A stretch of 64,000 nt of DNA from NCBI GenBank assembly GCA_963705495.1, contig CAVPJQ010000010.1:71887-135886 (forward strand). Direction: 5' to 3'. This document shows, piece by piece, positions 9,792 to 17,071 of the stretch. Under the pieces are notes generated by a model that was not told where the DNA came from, made no database searches, and saw only the letters and a program-made list of their open reading frames with translations. Each line of letters begins with the position of its first letter. The stretch's first letter is position 1. Position numbers and translations under genes: made by a program. This DNA comes from DATBVX01 sp963705495. GTDB taxonomy: Bacteria; Pseudomonadota; Gammaproteobacteria; Steroidobacterales; Steroidobacteraceae.

Positions 9792-9923
9792 TCACATCTT
9801 TCCGCCGCCCGCGACCGGCGGCCAGTTGCCCGCCTTCTTGGAGCGCTTCAGCTCGCGCTTTTCCTTGAGCGACTTCTGTGGCTTTTTCTTGCCTTCGCGC
9901 TTCTGGTCCATGCCCTTGCTCAT
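9792..9923 (-). CDS. Small basic conserved-type protein, 43 aa
   Basis: A 43-residue Lys-rich protein beginning MSKGMDQKREGKKKPQKSL and ending in KAGNWPPVAGGGKM. Many proteobacteria carry small proteins of the pattern M.KGMD.KK..KKKP.KT.KEK, which this resembles; their function is not known to me. A purine-rich GAGGGGG site lies 8-14 bases upstream of the ATG at 9923. It sits between the duplicated thioesterase tail and the intact thioesterase gene. The high charge suggests nucleic-acid or ribosome association, but that is guesswork. Confidence 0.6.
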   Translation of the reverse strand: MSKGMDQKREGKKKPQKSLKEKRELKRSKKAGNWPPVAGGGKM

Positions 9924-9964
9924 GGAACTACCCCCTCGTCGAGATGGAATGCCATTATACGACT

Positions 9965-10059
9965 GGCTACTGCTGAATATCGCTGCGGCCGTGAACAGCC
10001 ATTACTGTGCTGGTCATGGTCGCGACCAGCACCTGCGTTTCGTCGCGCTCGCCGATCGC
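9965..10059 (+). repeat. Partial direct duplication of the thioesterase 3' end (copy 2, inside the gene)
   Basis: Second member of the pair described at 9692-9786. Here it is part of the intact thioesterase reading frame, so this is the parental copy. The two lie about 273 bases apart, with the 43-residue gene between them. Confidence 0.8.
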
Positions 10060-10425
10060 CTCACCGTGGCAAACGGTAAGCGTGCGCCCGCATTTCACGA
10101 CCGAGCCGATCAACCTGAAGCGATCGGCGGCCGCCGGCGCGAGAAAATTGATCTTGTACTCGACCGTGAGCACGCCGGCGTCGGTGGGCATCAGGGAGAA
10201 TGCCGCGTAGCCGCAGGCGCTGTCGAGCGCGGTGGCGACGATGCCCGCATGCATGAATCCGTGTTGCTGTGTCAGTTCAGGATCGAACGCCAGCTCGAGC
10301 TCGACGCGACCTGGATCGACCTGGATTAGCGTTACTCCCAGTGCCGCCATTGCGCGCTGGCGGGCAAAACTCGAGTGCACGCGTGCGCTAAACTCCGGAT
10401 CCTTGGCTTCGAAGGGTTTATCCAC
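9967..10425 (-). CDS. PaaI-like hotdog-fold thioesterase
   Basis: A 152-residue single hotdog-domain acyl-CoA thioesterase. The diagnostic HGFMHAGIVATALDSACGY segment and VLTVEYKINFLAPA strand match the PaaI/YigI group, in which the conserved HGG/HGF and Asp/Glu region forms the active site; it would hydrolyse an aromatic or short-chain acyl-CoA. GTG 10425 (VDKPFEAKDPEF...) is the chosen start because family members begin with P.F.PKDP.F; a TTG two codons further upstream is possible. It is divergent from the DUF924 gene, with about 20 bases between the proposed starts. Confidence 0.75.
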   Translation of the reverse strand: MDKPFEAKDPEFSARVHSSFARQRAMAALGVTLIQVDPGRVELELAFDPELTQQHGFMHAGIVATALDSACGYAAFSLMPTDAGVLTVEYKINFLAPAAADRFRLIGSVVKCGRTLTVCHGEAIGERDETQVLVATMTSTVMAVHGRSDIQQ

Positions 10426-10446
10426 GAACAACAGTGTCGCCGAGCC

Positions 10447-11097
10447 GTGGCCGGGAAATCCAATCCAGATGACCCGCGGGTCGAGAGGGTATTGACCTTC
10501 TGGTTCGCGGATTCCCGCGACCGCGCCGAGGCGCTGCGAAGTCGCACCGACTTCTGGTTTGACGCCGAAGCAGATGGCGAGCGTGGCGCCGTCGATCGAC
10601 AGATCGAGCGAGAATTTCGCGCCGACATGGAACGGGCGGCGGCCGGAGAGCTTACGGACTGGTCGCGCACACCACGAGGGAGGCTGGCACTCATCCTGCT
10701 GCTGGATCAGTTCCCTCGCAATGCGTTTCGCGGCACGGCGCGAGCTTTTGCGACCGATCCGCTGGCGCTCGGCCTGGCATTGGAAGGGATGCGGGAGGGA
10801 GCGGATGCGCTGCTGCAGCCCGCCGAAAGACTCTTCTTCTATCTCCCGCTGGAGCACGCCGAGGATCTCGATGCTCAGGAGCGTGGCGTCAGGGCGTGCG
10901 CGGCGCTAGCTCTAGAGGCCCCGGTGCCAATCCGCAGCTACTTCGAGGGATGCAGCCACTACGCCGAGCAGCACCGCGACATCATTCGCCGCTTCGGACG
11001 TTTTCCCCATCGCAATGCCATCCTCGGCCGGGAGAGCACGGCCGAGGAACGGGACTACCTGGCACGCGAGGGCGTCGACTTCGGGCAGAAAGCCTAG
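10447..11097 (+). CDS. DUF924 family protein
   Basis: A 216-residue protein of the DUF924 family, a helical TPR-like fold of unknown biochemical role. Family signatures are VLTFWF near the start, TPRGRLALILLLDQFPRN, FRGTARAFATDPLAL and FFYLPLEHAED in the middle, and HYAEQHRDIIRRFGRFPHRN near the end. GTG 10447 is chosen so that the protein begins just before the conserved DDPRVERVLTFWF block; the ATG at 10375 would overlap the divergent thioesterase gene. The 3' end overlaps the convergent oxidoreductase gene by four bases. Confidence 0.75.
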   Translation: MAGKSNPDDPRVERVLTFWFADSRDRAEALRSRTDFWFDAEADGERGAVDRQIEREFRADMERAAAGELTDWSRTPRGRLALILLLDQFPRNAFRGTARAFATDPLALGLALEGMREGADALLQPAERLFFYLPLEHAEDLDAQERGVRACAALALEAPVPIRSYFEGCSHYAEQHRDIIRRFGRFPHRNAILGRESTAEERDYLAREGVDFGQKA

Positions 11098-12107
11098 ATG
11101 CGGACTACGACCTTGCCGAAGTGAGCGCCGCTCTGCTGGTAGCGGTATGCGTCCGGCGCCTCATTGAACGCAAACACCTTGTCGATGACCGGTTTCATTC
11201 CGTTGACCTCGATCGCTGCATTCATGCGCTCGAACATAGCGCGGTTGCCGACAAAGATGCCGTGCAGGCTCGCGCCTTTACGCATGATCGGATGCGGGTT
11301 GGTGTCACCCTGCAATCCCGCTAACACGCCGATAAGCGCGATCTTGCCGGCGTAGGCGACCGACTGCATCGACTTTGCGAGAGTGCCGGGACCACCGACT
11401 TCAACCACGTAGTTGACGCCTCGCCCTTCCGTGAGCTTCAGCACTTCTTTGTCCCATTCTGGCGTGCGCTTGTAGTTGATGAGGCCCGTCGCGCCGAGCG
11501 CGCGGCCACGCTCGAGCTTTTCATCGCTCGATGAAGTCATGAACACGCGTGCGCCGGCCAGGCGCGCGAATTGCAGCGCGAAGACCGAGACGCCGCCAGT
11601 CCCGAGCACCAGCACGCTTTCTCCCGGCTTCACGCCGCACGTAATCATGAGCGCGTGCCAGGCCGTCACGCCTGCGCAGCTCAATGTGGCGCCTTCCTCG
11701 AACGAAAGGTTCGCCGGCATGGTGACGGCGTCCCGCTGATCGAATAGCGCGTATTCGGCCAGCACGCCATCCATCGGCGCCCCGATCGCGGGGCGCGCCT
11801 CCGGGGCCGGCGGTCCATCGACCCAATTCTGGAAGAAAGTGCTGACCACGCGGTCGCCCACCTTGAACCGTGTCACTTCAGATCCCGCCGCAACGACCTC
11901 GCCGGCGCCATCGGATAGTGGAACGGTGTCGCGTTGCGCCTTGCCACCGAAATAGCCGCCGGTCACGATCAGCTGGTCGCGAAAGTTGAGCGACGCGGCG
12001 CGCATGCGCGCGAGAATTTGTGTGGGACCGGGGGTCGGTGTCGCGCGCTCCACGATCCTGAGCTGTTCGAGCTTCTCGCAGTCCTTGGGGACGATCCAGG
12101 CCCTCAT
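11094..12107 (-). CDS. Medium-chain dehydrogenase/reductase (alcohol dehydrogenase/quinone oxidoreductase type)
   Basis: A 337-residue NAD(P)-dependent MDR oxidoreductase. The GroES-like N-terminal domain has NFRDQL and LSDGAGEVVAAG; the Rossmann domain has VLVLGTGGVSVFALQFARLAGA. The cysteine/histidine pattern of catalytic zinc in classical alcohol dehydrogenases is not evident (Asn-Phe-Arg-Asp replaces the usual Cys-Arg-Thr-Asp), so it is more like zinc-independent enone or quinone reductases. The ATG at 12107 is preceded by a strong AAGGAGG. It lies 16 bases downstream of the LigW-like gene on the same strand and is probably its operon partner. Confidence 0.82.
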   Translation of the reverse strand: MRAWIVPKDCEKLEQLRIVERATPTPGPTQILARMRAASLNFRDQLIVTGGYFGGKAQRDTVPLSDGAGEVVAAGSEVTRFKVGDRVVSTFFQNWVDGPPAPEARPAIGAPMDGVLAEYALFDQRDAVTMPANLSFEEGATLSCAGVTAWHALMITCGVKPGESVLVLGTGGVSVFALQFARLAGARVFMTSSSDEKLERGRALGATGLINYKRTPEWDKEVLKLTEGRGVNYVVEVGGPGTLAKSMQSVAYAGKIALIGVLAGLQGDTNPHPIMRKGASLHGIFVGNRAMFERMNAAIEVNGMKPVIDKVFAFNEAPDAYRYQQSGAHFGKVVVRI

Positions 12108-12123
12108 GGCGCGCCTCCTTCCG

Positions 12124-13200
12124 CTATAGCGAAAACACCCGCTCGGCGTTCGTCTGGAAGAACTTCTTCTTGTCGATGTCGCTGAGCGGCAGGTTGTCGC
12201 ACGTGATTACTTCTTCGGCAACGTATTGGTACGGGTAGTCCATCGCGTACATCACGCGATCGGCGCCGAGCACGGAGTGGCAGAACATGATCGCCGGCTC
12301 CCACGCGACGCCACTGTTGGTGACATACACGTTCTCGCGCAGGTAGTCACTCGGTTTCCGGCGCAGCGCCTTCATGCGTGGGTAGCGGCCGGCGGCCACC
12401 GAGGCCCGGTGCATGTAGTCGATCCGATACATCCAGTACGGCAGTGCCTCGCCGGCGTGGCCGACGATGATCTTGAGCTGCGGAAACCGGTCGAATGCGC
12501 CGCTGGTGATGATGGCGAGCAAATGCATTCCGGTCTCCACCGCAAATCCGTAGATCGCGGACTCCAGGCCGCGCTCCAGCATCGGGCCGATCAGGCCGCG
12601 AGAAGGTGTGTTCGGGTGAATGTAGATCGGTGTGTTGAAGGCTTCGGCGGCGGCGAAGATGTCCCAGTACTTCTCATCGTCCAGGTACTCGCCCAGCGTG
12701 TGCGAATTGATGATCACGCCTTTCAGGCCGAGCTGGGTCGCTCCGCGCTCGATTTCCTTCGCCGCCGCCTGCGGGTCCTGCGGCGCGACGGCCGTCAGCC
12801 CCGAATAGCGGTCGGGATGCTCGCGTATTGCCTCCGCCAGCTGGTCGTTGAACGAACGCGCGAGCGAGGTTGCCGTCGCCGCCTCGAAGACCTGCACTCC
12901 GGGCGAGGTCAGGGACAGGATCTGCCGGTCGATGCCGGTCGCATCCATGTCCCGCAATCGCTGCTCGCCGAGGTCCTGGATTCGCGCGATGATCTGCGTG
13001 GCACGAGGACTTTGGCTGCCAAGGTAAAAACCCCAAAGGCTCCTGAAGCCCGGGTCATCGATGGCATTGCGCTCGAGGAGCTTGCGGTACTGCTCGAACA
13101 TCTCGGGCGGCGCGAACGCCTCCTCGGTCGCGATGCGCTTGTAGCCCTTGGCGGGGGGTACGGAAGGTGTTGATTGTGCTCGGGATGCGTTGCTGCTCAT
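12124..13200 (-). CDS. ligW: LigW-like 5-carboxyvanillate decarboxylase (amidohydrolase family 2)
   Basis: A 358-residue metal-dependent non-oxidative decarboxylase of the ACMSD/amidohydrolase-2 family. Candidate metal and catalytic residues are E26 (in RIATEEAF), H195 (YIHPNTPS), H248 (VGHAGEALPYW) and D321 (MYAMDYPYQY). These are all shifted by exactly seven from LigW of Sphingobium (E19, H188, H241, D314, from memory), and phrases such as LGERRL.DMDATGID, VTNSGVAWEPAI and KKKFFQTNAE are shared. LigW removes CO2 from 5-carboxyvanillate to give vanillate. The ATG at 13200 is chosen because further upstream reading would run antisense through the divergent gene. It is divergent from the NTF2/SDR/oxygenase operon and upstream of an MDR oxidoreductase. 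Confidence 0.78.
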   Translation of the reverse strand: MSSNASRAQSTPSVPPAKGYKRIATEEAFAPPEMFEQYRKLLERNAIDDPGFRSLWGFYLGSQSPRATQIIARIQDLGEQRLRDMDATGIDRQILSLTSPGVQVFEAATATSLARSFNDQLAEAIREHPDRYSGLTAVAPQDPQAAAKEIERGATQLGLKGVIINSHTLGEYLDDEKYWDIFAAAEAFNTPIYIHPNTPSRGLIGPMLERGLESAIYGFAVETGMHLLAIITSGAFDRFPQLKIIVGHAGEALPYWMYRIDYMHRASVAAGRYPRMKALRRKPSDYLRENVYVTNSGVAWEPAIMFCHSVLGADRVMYAMDYPYQYVAEEVITCDNLPLSDIDKKKFFQTNAERVFSL

Positions 13201-13335
13201 GGCCGGAATCTTGGCACAGGCGGGCGCATTCACATTGCGCTTAGCATCTACTTTTATTTCCGTATCGGTCGAGCGTGCATGAGGGGCGGGCGGCGAGATA
13301 GCCCCAAGCCACATCTTGAAAGTTAGGAGTTCGCG

Positions 13336-14040
13336 ATGACGACGACGGCCGAACAGATCCAGGCGCTCGAGAAGAAGCTCGAGCACGTGACCCACGAGCT
13401 CGGAGTGCTGCAGGACGTGAATGCGATTCGCAGGCTCCAGTACGCCTATGGCTATTACATCGATAAATGCCTGTACAACGAGACGGTGGACCTGTTCGCC
13501 GAGGACGGCGAAGTCCGTTTCATGGGCGGCCGCTACAAGGGCAAGGCGGGCGTGCGGCGCCTCTACATCGGGCGTTTTCAGAAGAACTTCACGGGCGGGA
13601 AGAACGGCCCCATTCATGGCTTCCTGCTCGATCATCCGCAGCTCCAGGCCATCATCGATGTCGCGCCAGATCGTAAAACCGCGAAAGCGCGCGCACGCTC
13701 GGTGATGCAGGCGGGCAGCCATGAGAGCCGCCACACGGGCGAGGGCATTCCGCGCCAGTGGTGGGAAGGCGGCATCTACGAGAATGAGTACGTCAAGGAG
13801 GACGGCATCTGGAAGATCAAGGTGCTCAACTATCGACCGGTTTGGCATGGCACGTTCGAGAAAGGCTGGGCGCACATGCCCGCGGGCACGTTCCCGTTCG
13901 CTTCCCAGACGTATCCCAAGGACCCGGTCGGTCCTGACGAGATCATCACTGATCCAAAGCCGGTGCTCTGGCCCGATACCGACGTCGTACCGTTCCACTA
14001 CCCGCATCCCGTCACCGGAAAGTGGGTGAAATCGGACTGA
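13336..14040 (+). CDS. NTF2-like (SnoaL-type) protein, paralogue 1; candidate gamma-formaldehyde lyase
   Basis: A 234-residue protein with an N-terminal coiled region (ALEKKLEHVTHELGVLQDV) and an NTF2/SnoaL-type cone domain (YGYYIDKCLYNETVDLFAEDG, KGKAGVRRLY, GIWKIKVLNYRPVW). It ends in the motif VPFHYPHPVTGK, shared with its paralogue at 14890-15582; by eye the two are over half identical. LdpA and PcfL, sphingomonad enzymes that release formaldehyde from lignin dimers to give stilbenes, are NTF2-superfamily proteins, and this gene lies in one operon with a stilbene-cleaving oxygenase, so that role is plausible but inferred. TAGGAG precedes the ATG by about six bases. Confidence 0.7.
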   Translation: MTTTAEQIQALEKKLEHVTHELGVLQDVNAIRRLQYAYGYYIDKCLYNETVDLFAEDGEVRFMGGRYKGKAGVRRLYIGRFQKNFTGGKNGPIHGFLLDHPQLQAIIDVAPDRKTAKARARSVMQAGSHESRHTGEGIPRQWWEGGIYENEYVKEDGIWKIKVLNYRPVWHGTFEKGWAHMPAGTFPFASQTYPKDPVGPDEIITDPKPVLWPDTDVVPFHYPHPVTGKWVKSD

Positions 14041-14067
14041 TCGAGGCGCACCGCCCCGGACTGCTGC

Positions 14068-14871
14068 ATGGCAGGAGTTCTGAACAACCAGATTGCGATC
14101 GTTACCGGCGCCGGCCGTGGTTTCGGCCGCGCCATCGCGTTGCGGTTTGCCGCTGAAGGTGCCGCCGTCGCTGTCACGGCGCGCACCCAGAAGCAGATCG
14201 ATGAGACGGCGGCGGCGATCACCTCGCAGGGCGGACGGGCCATCGCCGTGGCAGGGGATGTCACGCGACGTGAGGACGTGACGCGCGTAGTCGAACGCAC
14301 GATCGCGAAGTTCGGGCCGGTGACCACGCTCGTGAGCAATGCCGGCCGCGGCGGGCCCTATGGACCGATCGGCTTTGTCGATCCGGATGAATGGTGGGCT
14401 TCACAGGCACTGCACGTGCGCGCGCCGCTCTTGTTCGCGAGCGCTGTGCTGCCCGGGATGCAGAAGGCGGGCGGCGGGCGGATCGTCATCGTGGCGAGTC
14501 GCGGCGGCGTCGAGATTGGACCGAGCCTTTCCGCGTACTGCGTCGGTAAGGCGACGCAGATCCGTTTCGCGCAGCATCTGGCCGCCGAAGGCAAGGAGCA
14601 TCGCGTTGCGGCGTTTGCGATCGAGCCGGGCACCGTGATCACCGACATGGCAGAAGCGACGCTCGCTTCTCCCGACGCCCAGCGCTGGCTGCCGCACATG
14701 CTCGTCTCACTCAGAGAAATCAAGGCCCAGTCCGACCCGAAGGCGGGTCTCGCGCGCTGCGCCGAGATGTGCGTGAAACTTGCTTCCGGTCGCTACGACG
14801 GCCTCTCGGGACGCTACCTGACGCCGGACGATGACTTCGACGCGCTGCTGCGCGCAGGCGCTTCGGGCTGA
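14068..14871 (+). CDS. Short-chain dehydrogenase/reductase
   Basis: A 267-residue NAD(P)-dependent SDR with TGAGRGFG at residues 14-21, SNAGRGG near 92 and the catalytic YCVGK with an upstream Ser in VASRGG. It is shorter and less LigD-like than the two SDRs near the left edge. It is sandwiched between two NTF2 paralogues, 27 bases after the first and 18 bases before the second, so it probably oxidises or reduces a substrate or product of those proteins. The reaction is not shown by the sequence. Confidence 0.85.
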   Translation: MAGVLNNQIAIVTGAGRGFGRAIALRFAAEGAAVAVTARTQKQIDETAAAITSQGGRAIAVAGDVTRREDVTRVVERTIAKFGPVTTLVSNAGRGGPYGPIGFVDPDEWWASQALHVRAPLLFASAVLPGMQKAGGGRIVIVASRGGVEIGPSLSAYCVGKATQIRFAQHLAAEGKEHRVAAFAIEPGTVITDMAEATLASPDAQRWLPHMLVSLREIKAQSDPKAGLARCAEMCVKLASGRYDGLSGRYLTPDDDFDALLRAGASG

Positions 14872-14889
14872 ATTTCAAGGAGATTGCGC

Positions 14890-15582
14890 ATGGCGAACGA
14901 GGATCAGATCAAGACTCTCAACACACGCATCGATGAGCTCACGCGGCGAATAGGCCTGATGGAGGACACGCACGCGGTGCGCTGCCTGCATTTCAAGTAC
15001 GGCTACTACATCGACAAGTGTCTGTATGACGAAGCGGTGGACCTGTTCGCCGACGACGCACGCGTGCACTTCCTGAATGGCGTCTACCGCGGCAAGGCGG
15101 GCGCGCGGCGCCTGTATTGCGACTGGTTCCGTAATCTCTTCACTCGCGGTCACAACGGGCCCGTGTACGGCTTTCTGCTCGATCACCTGCAGATGCAGGA
15201 CATCGTCGACGTGGCGCCGGATGGCCTGACTGCCAAGGGGCGCTTTCGCGCCCTGATGACGGCGGGCCAGCACGAGAGCAAGCGCGACCGCGTCGAGCAC
15301 TTTCCGGCGCAATGCTGGGAGGGCGGCACCTACGAGAATTCCTACGTCAAGGAGCGTGGCGTCTGGAAGATCCAGGTGCTCAACTACAACATGCTGTGGC
15401 AGGCGGACTATGAGAAGGGGTGGGCGAACGACAAGCCGCACCTGCTGCCCTTCGACAAGATCTATCCCGAAAATCCGCTGGGCCCGGACGAATTGCAGGC
15501 CGGGACGCCGACGTTCTGGCCAGACACACGCAACGTTCCATTTCATTACCCGCATCCCGTCACCGGGAAAATGTCGAAGTGA
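14890..15582 (+). CDS. NTF2-like (SnoaL-type) protein, paralogue 2; candidate gamma-formaldehyde lyase
   Basis: A 230-residue paralogue of the protein at 13336-14040, sharing YGYYIDKCLY, GKAGARRLY, GPVYGFLLDH, VWKIQVLNY and NVPFHYPHPVTGK. AAGGAG at 14878-14883 supports ATG 14890. The gene ends 19 bases before the carotenoid-oxygenase-family gene. NTF2-fold proteins include cofactor-free lyases, isomerases and dehydratases with His/Asp/Tyr pockets; several His, Tyr and Asp residues are conserved between the two copies. Having two diverged copies suggests two related substrates or a hetero-oligomer. The lyase function is inferred from context only. Confidence 0.7.
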   Translation: MANEDQIKTLNTRIDELTRRIGLMEDTHAVRCLHFKYGYYIDKCLYDEAVDLFADDARVHFLNGVYRGKAGARRLYCDWFRNLFTRGHNGPVYGFLLDHLQMQDIVDVAPDGLTAKGRFRALMTAGQHESKRDRVEHFPAQCWEGGTYENSYVKERGVWKIQVLNYNMLWQADYEKGWANDKPHLLPFDKIYPENPLGPDELQAGTPTFWPDTRNVPFHYPHPVTGKMSK

Positions 15583-15601
15583 AACCCAGACGAGGCCGAG
15601 T

Positions 15602-17047
15602 ATGACGACGCCATTTCCAGAATCGATGGACTTCAGCGGCTACAACGCGCCATCGCGAGTCGAATGCGAGGTGTACGACCTCGTGATCGAAGGCAGGCTG
15701 CCCGAGGAGCTCAACGGCACCTGGTACCAGAGCGTGCCCGATCACCAATACCCGCCGATGCTCGGGCACGACACCTTCATCAGCGGCGACGGCATGGTGC
15801 GCATGCTGCGCTTCGAGAACGGTCACGTGGATTTCAAGCAGCGCTACATCCAGAGCGAGCGCTGGAAGAACGAGCGCAAGGCACGGCGCTCGCTGTATGG
15901 CCTGTATCGCAATCCGTATACCGATGATCCCAGCGTGCGCGGCAAGGGGCGTGGCGCGTACAACACCACGCCGATCTTCCATGGCGGACGGCTTCTGGCG
16001 CTCAAGGAAGACAATCGCGCGATGCAGATCGACCCCGATACGCTCGACACGCTCGGTGAGTGGGACTTCAACGGAAAGCTGCGCAGCCAGACAATGACGG
16101 CACACACGCGGCCCGATCATGAAACCGGTGAGCTCTATTTCTTCGGTTACGAGGCGAGTGGCCTCGCATCGCGCGACGTGGCGTTCTGCGTCGCGGACCG
16201 GGACGGGGTGCTGGTGCGTGAGGAATGGTTCCAGGTTCCGTATTGCGCCTTGATGCACGACTTTGCGCTCACCAAGGAGCACGTGATTTTTCCGGTGTTT
16301 CCACACACCGCGGACCTTGCGCGCATCAAGGCGGGCGGCGCGCACTGGATCTTCGAGCCCGACAAGGACAGCTTCGTCGGCATCATGCCGCGCGCCGGCA
16401 CGGTGCGTGACATGCGCTGGTTCCGCGGGCCGGCGCGCTCAGCGTTTCATTTCATGAATGCCTACACCGAAGGCCATCGCGTGCACCTCGATTTCGGCTG
16501 CGGCAAGACCAGCCCGTTTCCGTTCATTCGTGAGGCTTCCAACATCGAGATCAAGCCCGAAGAGATGGCGGGCGACCTGGTGCGCTGGACCTTCGACCTC
16601 TCGAAGCCCGGGGAGAAGTGGGATGAGACGATATTGGGGCCGGGCGGGGACATGCCGCGCGTCGCCGACAAGGATGCGCTCGTCGACTACGAGGTCGGCT
16701 ATTACGAGACCTTCGATCCTGCCGCGGCGCCGCCACTCATCGCTGGTCCGGTGGGAGCTGGCTTTAACACGATCCTGCGCATCGAGCTGAAAAGCGGCAA
16801 GGTGCGGCGACTGCCGATGGATCAGCGCTCGACCGTCCAGGAGCACGCACACATCCCGTCGAGGATCCCGGGACACGAGGGCTACCTGATCTTTCTCGTG
16901 GACCGGCATGATGAGAATCAGAGCGAGATGTTCGTCGTCGAGCCCCAGCACCTGGAACGCGGGCCGATCGCGCGCGTCAAGATCCCACTGCGGCTGCGCG
17001 TCGGCGTGCACGGCAACTGGGTGCCCGCCGCGGTATTGAATGCTTAG
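15602..17047 (+). CDS. Carotenoid-oxygenase-family stilbene-cleaving dioxygenase (lignostilbene dioxygenase-like)
   Basis: A 481-residue iron(II) dioxygenase with the seven-bladed propeller pattern. The four iron-binding histidines are H168 (MTAHTRPD), H219 (MHDFALT), H283 (AFHFMNAY) and H470 (GVHGNW). F59, Y102 and K135 occupy the positions that in the stilbene oxygenase NOV1 contact the 4-hydroxyphenyl ring (F59, Y101, K134, from memory), so the enzyme probably cleaves the central double bond of a 4-hydroxystilbene to two aldehydes. That fits the aldehyde dehydrogenase gene 24 bases downstream. Carotenoid cleavage is less likely because Tyr/Lys sensing of a phenol is specific to the stilbene group. 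Confidence 0.85.
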   Translation: MTTPFPESMDFSGYNAPSRVECEVYDLVIEGRLPEELNGTWYQSVPDHQYPPMLGHDTFISGDGMVRMLRFENGHVDFKQRYIQSERWKNERKARRSLYGLYRNPYTDDPSVRGKGRGAYNTTPIFHGGRLLALKEDNRAMQIDPDTLDTLGEWDFNGKLRSQTMTAHTRPDHETGELYFFGYEASGLASRDVAFCVADRDGVLVREEWFQVPYCALMHDFALTKEHVIFPVFPHTADLARIKAGGAHWIFEPDKDSFVGIMPRAGTVRDMRWFRGPARSAFHFMNAYTEGHRVHLDFGCGKTSPFPFIREASNIEIKPEEMAGDLVRWTFDLSKPGEKWDETILGPGGDMPRVADKDALVDYEVGYYETFDPAAAPPLIAGPVGAGFNTILRIELKSGKVRRLPMDQRSTVQEHAHIPSRIPGHEGYLIFLVDRHDENQSEMFVVEPQHLERGPIARVKIPLRLRVGVHGNWVPAAVLNA

Positions 17048-17071
17048 CAGGGACAGCGCCTGGAGAAACAC

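Noticed and set aside
13201..14007. Upstream extension of the LigW-like frame on the minus strand by ~270 codons.
   Set aside because: It is antisense to the first NTF2 gene; the family start fits the ATG at 13200.
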